The notes beneath the pieces are model-generated. The model was not told where the DNA came from. It searched no databases and saw only the letters and a program-made list of their open reading frames with translations. This document shows, in pieces, positions 44,498 to 52,823 of a stretch of 64,000 bases of DNA (its first letter is position 1; every line of letters begins with the position of its first letter). The position numbers and the translations under genes are program-made. The DNA is from Hahellaceae bacterium. GTDB taxonomy: Bacteria; Pseudomonadota; Gammaproteobacteria; Pseudomonadales; Oleiphilaceae. The stretch lies in assembly GCA_016716085.1 (NCBI GenBank), contig JADJWY010000009.1, positions 372,001 to 436,000 of the forward strand. Reading direction: 5' to 3'.

Positions 44498-45326
44498 GGT
44501 GGTTATCCTCACGGGATGTGCCAGTGGCCTGGGCTTGCATCTGACGCAACGTTTTCTCGATGCCGGCTATCGGGTGGTGGCGACAGATATCAATCTGGCT
44601 GGCCTCGAAGCGCAGGCCCAATCACGACGATGGCCAACGGATCAGGTCCGTGTGCATTCTTTGGATGTCACCTCCTGGGCTCAGTGGCAAGAGGTTTGGA
44701 ATGACACTCTCAGAACCTGGAAGCACGTGGACATCCTCGCCAATGTGGCGGGCTACTTAAAACCCGGTCGTATTCATGAAACGGCAGTAGAGGAAATTGA
44801 CCGTCATCTGGACATCAATGTTAATGGGCTCATCCTGGGCAGCAAGCTGGCCGCCGAGCATATGGTGCCGCGAGGGCAGGGGCACATTATCAATATTGCG
44901 TCACTCGCTGGGGTTGCACCCATTCCAGGCATCTCGCTCTACAGTACATCCAAATTTGCCGTACGCGGCTTTACCTTGGCCCTGGCCCAGGAGCTCAAGC
45001 CTCTGGGTGTCAACGCAACGGTGATTTGCCCGGATGCGATTGAAACCCCCATGCTGACCTTACAGGAAGACTACGAAGAAGCCGCGCTGACCTTCTCCGG
45101 TAAGCACACCCTCACGGTTGAGCAGGTTGCGGATCTGATTCTGGGCAAGGTGTTGAAAGATGCACCCCCCGAGGTCTTACTGCCAGAATGGCGAGGAGTG
45201 CTGGCCAAGGTTGGTAGCGCCATGCCGGGTCTCTCGTTCCGTTTGGGTAACCTTCTGGGCAAGGCCGGGCGCTCCGAGCAGGCGCGGCGCAAAGCGGCCC
45301 GGCAATCTAAATCGGGGCGCCACTGA
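44487..45326 (+). CDS. Short-chain dehydrogenase/reductase
   Basis: 279 residues. The Rossmann motif is VILTGCASGLGLHLTQ (TGxxxGxG variant with Cys), NxA is VDILANVAGY, Ser is in NIASLAG and the catalytic YSTSKFA (YxxxK) is intact. It overlaps the MBL gene by 11 bases and the epimerase starts one base after its stop, so all three are one transcript. Probably an NAD(P)-dependent alcohol/ketone oxidoreductase. A C-terminal basic region (RRKAARQSKSGRH) is unusual. Confidence 0.92.
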   Translation: MLDKVVILTGCASGLGLHLTQRFLDAGYRVVATDINLAGLEAQAQSRRWPTDQVRVHSLDVTSWAQWQEVWNDTLRTWKHVDILANVAGYLKPGRIHETAVEEIDRHLDINVNGLILGSKLAAEHMVPRGQGHIINIASLAGVAPIPGISLYSTSKFAVRGFTLALAQELKPLGVNATVICPDAIETPMLTLQEDYEEAALTFSGKHTLTVEQVADLILGKVLKDAPPEVLLPEWRGVLAKVGSAMPGLSFRLGNLLGKAGRSEQARRKAARQSKSGRH

Positions 45327-45327
45327 G

Positions 45328-46170
45328 ATGCCAGGCGTAGCCGGCTCCGGGCAGGCGTTAGTCACAGGCGCTGCAGGTTTCATTGGCGGGCGTTTGGTGC
45401 GCCGCCTGCTGGCAGAGGGACGGTCTGTGGTTGCCCTGGATGTGGGGGCGTGTCCCGCCGACCTGATGGCGGCATCCGGGCTGACCTGGGTATCTGGCGA
45501 CATCCGAGATAGCGAATGTCTGAAATCGGTGGTCGGCCCGTGTGGCGCCGTCTTTCACCTGGCCGCTGTTGTGGGAGACTGGGGCGCAGAAGACCTGCAT
45601 CGATCCGTTACCGTGGATGGGACGCAGTCGCTTCTTCAAGTGGTTAACGACCTTGCACACGCTGCCGTGGTGGTGCTGGCATCGAGCATAGTCGTCTATG
45701 GCGCAGGCTCCAAACCTTGGGTTACGGATCTAGCCGCCGAACTGCGCAAAGGTACACCTGCGTTGATTGGCGGGGGTAATTATGACGCTGGATTGATCCA
45801 TGTGGATAATGTGGTTGATATTCTGATCCGGGCCTCTGGCTCTGCGGGGCAGGCCGGAGCAATTTACAATGCGGCCGATGAGGAGGGAATTACCTGGGCA
45901 CGCTACATGGCCGACATTGCGGCTGCATGTGCGGCCCCTGTCCCGCGCTCCATTCCTCGCGTCGTCGCGCAGGCGCTGGCCTGGGCACTTGAGCCAAGCT
46001 ACCGTGCGCTCAGCGTCAGGCATCGCCCACCCATTACACGCGAAGCTTTGAACCTGGTCGGGTCTGCGCATCGTATTGACATGCAGCACACGCGCCGCGC
46101 CCTGGGCTGCCAGCCCGTCAGGCATTACCGTGACGGACTGCGTGAGATTCAGGCTTTACTGAGTCGCTGA
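45328..46170 (+). CDS. 3beta-HSD/epimerase-type extended SDR with internal deletion of the YxxxK region
   Basis: 280 residues of the extended SDR (NAD-dependent epimerase/3beta-hydroxysteroid dehydrogenase-like) family. The Rossmann GAAGFIGGRLV and DIRD, FHLAAVVGDWG are normal. However the frame passes from the strand 4 element ASSIVVYG straight to AGSKPWVTDL, whereas relatives have about 50 residues between, including the YxxxK catalytic motif and a NVYGPGS element. It looks like an in-frame deletion between two VYG-encoding repeats. The remainder (ALIGGGNYDAGLIHVDNVVD and C terminus) is intact. Enzyme likely inactive for redox, though binding may persist. Start at 45328 is one base after the SDR stop. 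Confidence 0.85.
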   Translation: MPGVAGSGQALVTGAAGFIGGRLVRRLLAEGRSVVALDVGACPADLMAASGLTWVSGDIRDSECLKSVVGPCGAVFHLAAVVGDWGAEDLHRSVTVDGTQSLLQVVNDLAHAAVVVLASSIVVYGAGSKPWVTDLAAELRKGTPALIGGGNYDAGLIHVDNVVDILIRASGSAGQAGAIYNAADEEGITWARYMADIAAACAAPVPRSIPRVVAQALAWALEPSYRALSVRHRPPITREALNLVGSAHRIDMQHTRRALGCQPVRHYRDGLREIQALLSR

Positions 46171-46455
46171 AAGCGGCAGTTTTTTGCCCGGACAGCATTG
46201 CATGTCCACCTCGGCCGCAGCACCTTCCGAAAGCAGTCCTTTCAGTTCGCGAGCATGCTCGGCTGCTTCGTGGCCGAGCGCGGTCAGGTAACCGCCGTCG
46301 ATCTGGGTCACTAAGCCTTTGTCATAAAGACGGGCCATGGCCTGAATAATCTGCGGATCTGCATTGGAATGAACTTTGAGACCTTCCTGAGTGGTATCCA
46401 GATTGAATTTGATCAGGGTGTTCAGTTCATGAAGATGATCAGGGGTAAAGGGCAT
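46156..46455 (-). CDS. TIGR02647 family small protein
   Basis: 99 residues. The family is recognised by MPFTPDHLHELNTLIKFNLD, TTQEGLKVHSNADP, ARLYDKGLVTQIDGGYLT and EAAEHARELK. It is a small protein of Pseudomonas- and Vibrio-like gammaproteobacteria with a winged-helix-like core; biochemical function unknown. The extended C terminus (MQCCPGKKLPL) is an addition here. Its 3' end overlaps the epimerase gene by 15 bases. Confidence 0.9.
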   Translation of the reverse strand: MPFTPDHLHELNTLIKFNLDTTQEGLKVHSNADPQIIQAMARLYDKGLVTQIDGGYLTALGHEAAEHARELKGLLSEGAAAEVDMQCCPGKKLPLSATQ

Positions 46456-46865
46456 AGGGCCTCCACAATTGTTATTTTTAGATGACTCGTCGTCAGTCTA
46501 CTACGAAGCCAGCCTCGCGTACCGTATTCCACCTCAGAATTTAGTCTTTTGGCGTCAGCGGCAAGACCAAAAAGGCATAAAATTGACCGGTAACAAAATT
46601 AAACGTGCTTTACAAAGCGTAGTATTTTGGCCATTCGATCACATTAAATATATTTAAAACAATGGGTTACTGGTTTGTCACGGTAGGTTTTTGGCGCTAT
46701 TAACCAGCGGTATTCACTAAAGTGATATTGGGTATGTTCTTTATATATTTTATTTATTGTGCTCGAGCGCATAGAATGCAACCCGAATTCGCAAGACCTC
46801 CCTCAGTTGATGTCGTTGCATCGGCTGGGGTCTTTCAAACCTGCTTGTCTTAAAAGGAACCAGCA
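46456..46865 (+). other. AT-rich promoter and leader of aceA
   Basis: Roughly 400 bases with no credible gene; the open frame at 46469-46657 has no good ribosome-binding site and its composition follows the AT bias. It separates the TIGR02647 gene (minus) from aceA (plus). A strongly AT-rich stretch at about 46740-46760 may contain the aceA -10 box. A nested stem-loop lies near the end (46793-46834), listed separately. Confidence 0.6.
46793..46834 (+). promoter_or_regulatory. Nested stem-loop in the aceA leader
   Basis: Complementary segments nest: AAGACC (46793-46798) with GGTCTT (46829-46834), CAG with CTG, and GATG (46809-46812) with CATC (46819-46822) around a six-base loop. It lies 31 bases before the aceA ATG and 19 before its AAGGA. 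It may stabilise or regulate the mRNA; no riboswitch class is recognised. Confidence 0.45.
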
Positions 46866-48470
46866 ATGTCTCAATATCAGAACGAAATTAAGGCAGTCGC
46901 CGCTGTTAAGGAACAGTACGGTGCTCCATGGGGTGCTATCAATCCTGAGTCTGCCGCGCGCATGCGCATCCAGAACCGTTTCAAGACCGGTCTGGACGTT
47001 GCCAAGTACACGGCAAAAATCATGCGTGAAGACATGGCTGCTTACGATGCAGATAGCGCCAAGTACACTCAGTCTCTGGGTTGCTGGCACGGTTTCGTCG
47101 GTCAGCAGAAGCTGATCTCCATCAAGAAGCATTTTGGTACCACCAAGCGTCGCTACCTCTACCTGTCTGGCTGGATGGTTGCCGCACTGCGTTCTGACTT
47201 CGGTCCTCTGCCTGACCAGTCCATGCACGAAAAGACGGTTGTAGCCGACCTGATCGAAGAACTGTACACCTTCCTGCGTCAGGCTGACGCACGTGAAATG
47301 GGCGGCCTGTTCCGTGAACTGGATGCAGCGCGTGAAGCCGGTGACAAGGCGAAAGAAGCGGCTGTTCAAGCCAAGCTCGACAACTTTGAAACGCACGTTG
47401 TGCCTATCATTGCTGACATCGACGCCGGTTTCGGTAACGAAGAAGCCACCTACCTGCTGGCCAAGAAAATGATCGAAGCGGGCGCATGCTGTCTGCAGAT
47501 CGAAAACCAGGTTGCTGACGAGAAGCAGTGTGGTCACCAGGACGGTAAAGTGACTGTTCCCCACGCTAACTTCCACTCCAAGCTGCGCGCGCTGCGTTAC
47601 GCCTTCCTGGAACTGGGTATCGACGATGGCGTTATCGTTGCTCGTACCGACTCTCTGGGCGCTGGCCTGACCAAAGAAATCGCAGTCGTACGTGAAGCCG
47701 GTGATTCCGGTGACATCTACAACGGTTTCCTGGATGTAGAAGAAGTGACGGTTGCTGACATGCAGCAAGGTGACGTTGTCATCAAGCGTGGTGACAAGAT
47801 TGTTCGTCCCAAGCGTCTACCGTCTGGTCTGTACCAGTTCCGCAAAGGCACGGGCGAAGACCGCTGTGTATTCGACTGTATCGAAGCCCTGAAAGCCGGT
47901 GCTGACCTGCTGTGGATCGAAACCGAGAAGCCCCACGTTGGCCAGATCAAAGGCATGGTTGACCGTGTCCGCGAAGTGATCCCCAATGCCAAACTGGTGT
48001 ACAACAACTCACCGTCTTTCAACTGGACCCTGAACTTCCGTCAGCAAGTATTCGATGCATGGAAGAACGAAGGCAAAGACGTCGCAGCTTACGACCGTGC
48101 TAACCTGATGTCTGCGGAATACGATAGCACCGAGCTGTCTATCGAAGCGGATCGTCGTATCCAGAGCTTCCAGCGTGATGGTTCACGCGATGCGGGTATC
48201 TTCCATCACCTGATCACTCTGCCGACTTACCACACGACTGCGCTGTCTGTGGACAACCTGGCGAAGGAGTACTTCGGTGAGCAGGGTATGCTGGGCTACG
48301 TGGGTGGCGTTCAGCGTAAGGAAATCCGTCAGGGTATCGCTTGCGTTAAGCACCAGAACATGGCCGGTTCCGATATCGGTGATGACCACAAAGAGTACTT
48401 CTCTGGTGAGAACGCTCTGAAAGCGTCTGGTAAAGACAACACCATGAACCAGTTCGGTGGCGGTCACTAA
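46866..48470 (+). CDS. aceA: Isocitrate lyase
   Basis: 534 residues; it cleaves isocitrate to succinate and glyoxylate in the glyoxylate shunt. The catalytic KQCGHQDGKV motif contains the nucleophile Cys222. Length and sequence (QSLGCWHGFVGQQKL, DIDAGFGNEEATYLLAKKM) fit the long gammaproteobacterial subfamily found in Pseudomonas and Colwellia, not the E. coli form. AAGGA is seven bases before the ATG. The codon usage looks biased towards preferred codons, as for a highly expressed gene. A strong terminator follows. With mqo this supports growth on fatty acids or acetate. Confidence 0.97.
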   Translation: MSQYQNEIKAVAAVKEQYGAPWGAINPESAARMRIQNRFKTGLDVAKYTAKIMREDMAAYDADSAKYTQSLGCWHGFVGQQKLISIKKHFGTTKRRYLYLSGWMVAALRSDFGPLPDQSMHEKTVVADLIEELYTFLRQADAREMGGLFRELDAAREAGDKAKEAAVQAKLDNFETHVVPIIADIDAGFGNEEATYLLAKKMIEAGACCLQIENQVADEKQCGHQDGKVTVPHANFHSKLRALRYAFLELGIDDGVIVARTDSLGAGLTKEIAVVREAGDSGDIYNGFLDVEEVTVADMQQGDVVIKRGDKIVRPKRLPSGLYQFRKGTGEDRCVFDCIEALKAGADLLWIETEKPHVGQIKGMVDRVREVIPNAKLVYNNSPSFNWTLNFRQQVFDAWKNEGKDVAAYDRANLMSAEYDSTELSIEADRRIQSFQRDGSRDAGIFHHLITLPTYHTTALSVDNLAKEYFGEQGMLGYVGGVQRKEIRQGIACVKHQNMAGSDIGDDHKEYFSGENALKASGKDNTMNQFGGGH

Positions 48471-48492
48471 GACGCTCCCTAACGGGTAGAAG

Positions 48493-48528
48493 AAAGGCGA
48501 CACTCTTGTGAGTGTTGCCTTTTTTTTT
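48493..48528 (+). terminator. Rho-independent terminator of aceA
   Basis: A 13-bp stem (AAAGGCGACACTC with GAGTGTTGCCTTT, one G-U pair, TTGT loop) followed by an uninterrupted T-run at 48520-48528, 22 bases after the aceA stop. Confidence 0.92.
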
Positions 48529-48598
48529 GGTAGAATTTAAAGGGCTCAGAGGCATCATCCACAAGCCCTGTCACTTATCAAAATTAGAGGTTTTAAAG

Positions 48599-49147
48599 AT
48601 GACTGTTCCCGCTCACTTACAGGATGTCAAAACTCAGCTCACCGCTGAAGGATTTGCTCAGGGAACCGTCTGGTACCACGGCACCTCTTCCGCCTTGCTG
48701 GACTCGATTCAGGCCGATGGGCTGAAGCGTTCCGGTGACCGGGCCATGCGCCAGGCGGTGAAGAAAACACTGGCGACCATTGGTGAAAACCGGAGCGAAT
48801 CGATTGAGCCTGTTTTCATAACGCCGTCGCGTGAATTGGCCTATTTCTGGGCGCAACAGACCATTAAGCGCCGGGGGCGCTTCGAAGGCGCGGAAGAGCC
48901 GGTTGTTCTCGCCCTGAACCTGCCTGCAGACTGGCAGGGCAAGGTTCGCCCGGATGTCGGTGCTGCGGCCCTGCTGATGGTGGGCGGTAATGACTACCTG
49001 ACCTTTTTGCAGGCCTGTTATGCCGACGCAGGGCTGAGCATCCCCGATTTTGAAACGGTGCAGCTGGATCGTTTGGATTATTTGCGCAAGTTGGGTATGG
49101 CTTACATGGATTGTGACATTCCTGCCTCCTATCTGCAGGTGCTCTAG
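48599..49147 (+). CDS. Protein with ART-like fold motif (possible ADP-ribosyltransferase-like)
   Basis: 182 residues, no signal peptide. Near the N terminus VWYHGTSSALLDSIQADGL resembles the HGT(S)...SI...GL core seen in ADP-ribosyltransferase-fold and Tpt1-type proteins, followed by ITPSRELAYFWAQQ and VVLALNLPADW, in order like the ART-fold beta strands. The start at 48599 has GAGG 8-11 bases upstream; the longer frame begins in the aceA terminator. It is a single gene without an obvious partner. Alternatives are a cytoplasmic RES/ART toxin, an RNA 2'-phosphotransferase relative or an unknown family. The usual catalytic Glu is not assigned by eye. Confidence 0.6.
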   Translation: MTVPAHLQDVKTQLTAEGFAQGTVWYHGTSSALLDSIQADGLKRSGDRAMRQAVKKTLATIGENRSESIEPVFITPSRELAYFWAQQTIKRRGRFEGAEEPVVLALNLPADWQGKVRPDVGAAALLMVGGNDYLTFLQACYADAGLSIPDFETVQLDRLDYLRKLGMAYMDCDIPASYLQVL

Positions 49148-49189
49148 CACGCTACTATTAAATGAGCAGGGGTGTTAGCGGGAGATTGT

Positions 49190-50131
49190 ATGGATCTGGG
49201 GCGGGTTGATCTCAATCAGTTGGTTCATCTCGACGTTCTTTTGCGTGAACTGAACGTCACCAAGGCCGCCAACCATCTGGGCATTACCCAGCCTGCCATG
49301 AGTAACAGTCTCAAGCGCCTGCGGGCGCTGTTTGATGATCCATTGCTGGTGCGGACGAGTGAGGGTATGGCTCCCACTGAGCTGGCACTGGAAATCCAAC
49401 CGGCGATTAGGGAAATCCTCTTCAATATCGAGCGTGTGATCAAACCGGATCGTGATTTCGATCTGAACAGTCGCCGCACCTTTCGAATCATGGCCAGTGA
49501 CTATGCGGAGTCGACGCTGATTCCGGAAGTGCTGGCGGTGGTGCGCCGTCAGGCGCCTAATATCACACTGGATGTATTAACGCCCAGTGATGTCAGTTTT
49601 GAGGATGTTGAGCAGGGAAGGGTCGATATGGCGATCAACCGCTTCGACACCATTCCTCAGTCCTTTCACCAAAAAACACTCTGGTGGGATTCCTTCTCAT
49701 GCCTGATGAGTGCGGAAAATCCCCTGGTTCATGATTTCACGCTCGAAAATTATCTGGCGGCCAGTCATATCTGGGTCAGCAAGACCGGCTTTGGTGTTGG
49801 CGTCGGGGTCAACCCTGAAGACGTACAGAGATTGGGCTGGGTCGATGAAGCCCTGGTCAAGCTAGGGGCGAAGCGGCAGATCAGTGTCTTTACCCGGCAT
49901 TACCAGGTTGCCATGCTGCTGGCGAAACAACACGATCTGGTGGCCACCCTACCCAGTCGGGTGGCGCGTCTCAAAAGCGAAAGTGACAAGCTGGTACTCA
50001 AACCGCCCCCTTTCGAAATCGAAGAGATTGAACTGAAAATGGCCTGGAGCCCTTTGCTGCATCACAACGCTGGCCATCAATGGCTGCGCAAGGTCATTTC
50101 AGATGTCGCCGGGGCAGCAAACAGCCCCTGA
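49190..50131 (+). CDS. LysR-family transcriptional regulator (NodD/PcaQ-like)
   Basis: 313 residues. DNA-binding part: VHLDVLLRELNVTKAANHL and ITQPAMSNSLKRLRALFDD, followed by PLLVRTSEGM, typical of the NodD/LinR subgroup of LysR. The C-terminal domain binds an inducer. ATG at 49190 has GGAG six bases upstream; a GTG at 49172 is also in frame. It lies in tandem with the periplasmic binding protein downstream, but the gap (73 bases) and lack of divergence give no clear target. Confidence 0.9.
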   Translation: MDLGRVDLNQLVHLDVLLRELNVTKAANHLGITQPAMSNSLKRLRALFDDPLLVRTSEGMAPTELALEIQPAIREILFNIERVIKPDRDFDLNSRRTFRIMASDYAESTLIPEVLAVVRRQAPNITLDVLTPSDVSFEDVEQGRVDMAINRFDTIPQSFHQKTLWWDSFSCLMSAENPLVHDFTLENYLAASHIWVSKTGFGVGVGVNPEDVQRLGWVDEALVKLGAKRQISVFTRHYQVAMLLAKQHDLVATLPSRVARLKSESDKLVLKPPPFEIEEIELKMAWSPLLHHNAGHQWLRKVISDVAGAANSP

Positions 50132-50204
50132 CGGGGCGGGTTCCAGCGCAAAGCTGGTCTATACTGAGGGTTGACCTTATATTTGCCGCGCCGCAGGGGG
50201 TTCA

Positions 50205-51062
50205 ATGAAGAAATGGACAATCTCACTCATTCAACGCAGTGTTCTCCCCTTATCGCTTGTCATCGGGAGCATGTGGACGATGAGCAGCCTGGCTGAAACG
50301 ACTGCTTCCGCCGCGGCGTTGACACCCTGTACCACGCTGGTGGTCACTGGAAACCCGGAATATCCTCCCTTTTTGTGGCGCGATAAAACACACCCTGAAA
50401 AGCTGATCGGGGCAGCCGTTGATTTGCTGAATCTGGCGGTAAAAGACATCGGCGTCACCGTGGATTCGCGCTATGTCGGTCCTTGGGCACGATCACAGGA
50501 AGAGGCCAAGGTCGGGCGCGTCGATATGCTAACAGGCGCGTTCATCACGGATCAGCGTCAAACCTATATGGATTATGTCAAACCGGCCATGATGGACATG
50601 TCCAATGTGATTTTTGTGAAGAAGGGCGCTGAGTTTTCCCTGAATGACTGGTCGGACTTGAAAGGCCGTCAGGGCGATACCCTGATCAATAACAGTTTTG
50701 GTCAGGAATTCGATGCCTATGCCAAAAATGAACTTAATATCGAGCAAGTGCGTTCGATTGAGTTTGCATTTGAACGCTTGTTGTTAGGGCGCACAGACTA
50801 TGTTATCTATGAAGAGTATCAGGGTTACGCGATCGCCGAGTCACGCGGATTTGCTGAAAAAATTGCGCACTTGCCAAAGGCGATCAGTTCAGAGGGACTA
50901 TACTTCACCCTCTCCAAAGCCAGCCGCTGTAATACGCCTGAGCTTTTGAATTATCTGAACGAAAAAATCGCGGGCTATGTACAAGAAGGCGTACCTGCAA
51001 AACTCGCGGCCGATGCGATGACGGTCTGGCGCGAGCAATCTACCAATATTGACGGAGAGTGA
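50205..51062 (+). CDS. Periplasmic substrate-binding protein (SBP family 3)
   Basis: 285 residues with a signal peptide (LPLSLVIGSMWTMSSLA) and a mature type-II binding fold: TGNPEYPPFLWRD, AAVDLLNLAVKDIGVTVD, VGRVDMLTGAF and DYVIYEEYQGYAIAE match bacterial extracellular solute-binding family 3 (amino acids, opines and similar). No ABC membrane or ATPase genes are adjacent, so it may be an orphan sensor-like protein. It precedes the deaminase gene by 23 bases. Confidence 0.9.
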   Translation: MKKWTISLIQRSVLPLSLVIGSMWTMSSLAETTASAAALTPCTTLVVTGNPEYPPFLWRDKTHPEKLIGAAVDLLNLAVKDIGVTVDSRYVGPWARSQEEAKVGRVDMLTGAFITDQRQTYMDYVKPAMMDMSNVIFVKKGAEFSLNDWSDLKGRQGDTLINNSFGQEFDAYAKNELNIEQVRSIEFAFERLLLGRTDYVIYEEYQGYAIAESRGFAEKIAHLPKAISSEGLYFTLSKASRCNTPELLNYLNEKIAGYVQEGVPAKLAADAMTVWREQSTNIDGE

Positions 51063-51085
51063 AACTAAACAGGAGGTAACCGGGA

Positions 51086-51523
51086 ATGGATGCATTTATG
51101 CAGGCGGCGATCGAAGAGGCGCGACAGGGGCTGGCTGAAGGTGGAATACCCATTGGTTCCGTGCTGGTTCACGACGGAAAGATCATCGGTCGTGGGCATA
51201 ACCGCCGCGTTCAACAGGGCAGTGTGGTGTTGCACGGAGAGATGGATGCGCTGGAAAATGCCGGTCGCCTGCCCGCCTCGGTTTATCGAAATTGCACGAT
51301 TTACACAACCCTTTCACCGTGCCCCATGTGTTCGGGGGCGATTCTGCTTTATGGTATTCCGCGCGTCATCGTCGGCGAAAACCAGACCTTTATGGGTGAA
51401 GAGACGCTGTTGCGTAGCCGTGGCGTACAGGTTGACGTTCTGCAGCACCAGGCCTGTATTGACCTGATGAATACCTTGATTGCTGAAAAGCCCGAACTCT
51501 GGAATGAAGACATCGGGGAGTAA
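51086..51523 (+). CDS. Nucleoside/cytosine deaminase
   Basis: 145 residues of the CDA-like fold. Zinc site: VLHGEMDALENAG (HxE) and SPCPMCSGAILLYG (PCxxC). The sequence after this resembles yeast cytosine deaminase (IPRVIVGENQTFMGEE...LLRSRGVQV), more than TadA. It deaminates a base or nucleoside. AGGAGG seven to eight bases before the ATG gives a strong start. A stem-loop overlaps its stop. Confidence 0.9.
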   Translation: MDAFMQAAIEEARQGLAEGGIPIGSVLVHDGKIIGRGHNRRVQQGSVVLHGEMDALENAGRLPASVYRNCTIYTTLSPCPMCSGAILLYGIPRVIVGENQTFMGEETLLRSRGVQVDVLQHQACIDLMNTLIAEKPELWNEDIGE

Positions 51524-51546
51524 TCCCCGCATTGCAGCGCTGCGGG
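51514..51546. terminator. Overlapping stem-loops between convergent genes
   Basis: CGGGGA-GTAA-TCCCCG (51514-51529) and CCCGCA...TGCGGG (51526-51546) can form alternative hairpins between the deaminase and the convergent aminotransferase gene. No T-run is obvious, so termination is a weak inference. Confidence 0.35.
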
Positions 51547-51547
51547 C

Positions 51548-52684
51548 TTAGTTTGCCTTTAGCACCTGATCAAAAGCCTTCGACAGATTGTCCACCGTCC
51601 GGCTGATATTTTTCAGCTTTTCGAGTCCAAACAGACCGACCCGGAAGGTTCGGTAGTCTGAGGGTTCGTCGCACTGCAGTGGAACGCCGGCTGCAATCTG
51701 CAGACCTACCCGCGCGAGCTTCTGGCCGTTCTGAATCAAGGCGTCATGGGTGTAGTTAACGACGACGCCGGGCGCACCAAAGCCCTCAGCGGCGACACTC
51801 TGAATGCCATACCGCGTAAACAACTGGCGTACCTCGGTGCCTAATTGCCACTGCGCCTCTTTCAGGCGGCTGAATCCATAGTCCCGCGTTTCCAGCATGG
51901 TGTCCCGGAAGTGCTTCAGCGCATCGGTCGGCATCGTCGCATGGTAGGCAAAGCCACCACCTTCGTAAGCCTGCATGATCTGACGCCACTTTTTCAGATC
52001 AGCGGCAAAACTGCTGCTGGTCGTCTGATCCAGTCGCTCCAGTGCGCGTGTGCTTAACATGACCTGGGCGCTGCAGGGCGAGGCGCTCCAGCCCTTTTGT
52101 GGGGCGCTGATCAACACATCCACTTGCGTCGCCTTCATATCGACCCAGATGGCGCCGGAGGCAATGCAGTCCAGAACGAACAAGGCGCCGACCTCCCGTG
52201 CGGCCTGGCCGATGGCTCGCAAATAGTCATCTGGCAGGATGATTCCAGAGGCTGTTTCGACATGGGGCGCAAAAACGACGGCCGGTTTTTCCTGGCGAAT
52301 TGTGTCGAGCACCTGATCCAGCGGGGCAGGGGCCCAGGGCGCCTGGGCGTCCGTGCTCAGCGGGGCGGCTTTGAGGACGATGATCTCGTCGCTCAGACGT
52401 CCCATCTCCAGAATCTGACTCCAGCGATAACTGAACCAGCCATTGCGAATCACCAGGCAGCGTTGGCCCTGCACAAACTGTCGTGCAATCGCTTCCATGC
52501 CAAAGGTTCCTCCGCCGGGAACGATGGCCACGCCCTCGGCCTGAAAGACGTCTTTCAGGGTGGCAGAGATGTCACGCATCACCGATTGAAACTCGGCGGA
52601 CATGTGATTCAGTGAGCGATCCGTGAAAACGACCGAATATTCGAGCAGTCCATCGGGGTCAATTTCGGGATATAGGCTGGACAT
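51548..52684 (-). CDS. Class V aminotransferase
   Basis: 378 residues, PLP-dependent, fold type I. Diagnostic segments are VPGGGTFGMEAIARQF, VLDCIASGAIWVDM (Asp binding pyridine N) and the PLP lysine in SAPQKGWSASP. The form resembles alanine-glyoxylate, serine-pyruvate or 2-aminoethylphosphonate aminotransferases. The start at 52684 has GGAGG eight bases upstream; an earlier in-frame start (52702) does not. Substrate undetermined. The gene stands alone on the minus strand. Confidence 0.88.
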   Translation of the reverse strand: MSSLYPEIDPDGLLEYSVVFTDRSLNHMSAEFQSVMRDISATLKDVFQAEGVAIVPGGGTFGMEAIARQFVQGQRCLVIRNGWFSYRWSQILEMGRLSDEIIVLKAAPLSTDAQAPWAPAPLDQVLDTIRQEKPAVVFAPHVETASGIILPDDYLRAIGQAAREVGALFVLDCIASGAIWVDMKATQVDVLISAPQKGWSASPCSAQVMLSTRALERLDQTTSSSFAADLKKWRQIMQAYEGGGFAYHATMPTDALKHFRDTMLETRDYGFSRLKEAQWQLGTEVRQLFTRYGIQSVAAEGFGAPGVVVNYTHDALIQNGQKLARVGLQIAAGVPLQCDEPSDYRTFRVGLFGLEKLKNISRTVDNLSKAFDQVLKAN

Positions 52685-52823
52685 CTGGCGTCCTCCATAC
52701 ATTGTTGTTTTACCCGAGTATAGGGGAGTGAGCGCAGAGGCGAAACGTGTTCTGCGCCACTTTGTGAGGCCGGTTCAATTACGCCTGAACCCGTCATAGG
52801 CTGAGCGTTAGCATGCCCATGGC

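Noticed and set aside
46469..46657. 62-codon frame in the aceA leader
   Set aside because: No ribosome-binding site, and its composition follows the local AT bias; it lies in the regulatory region.
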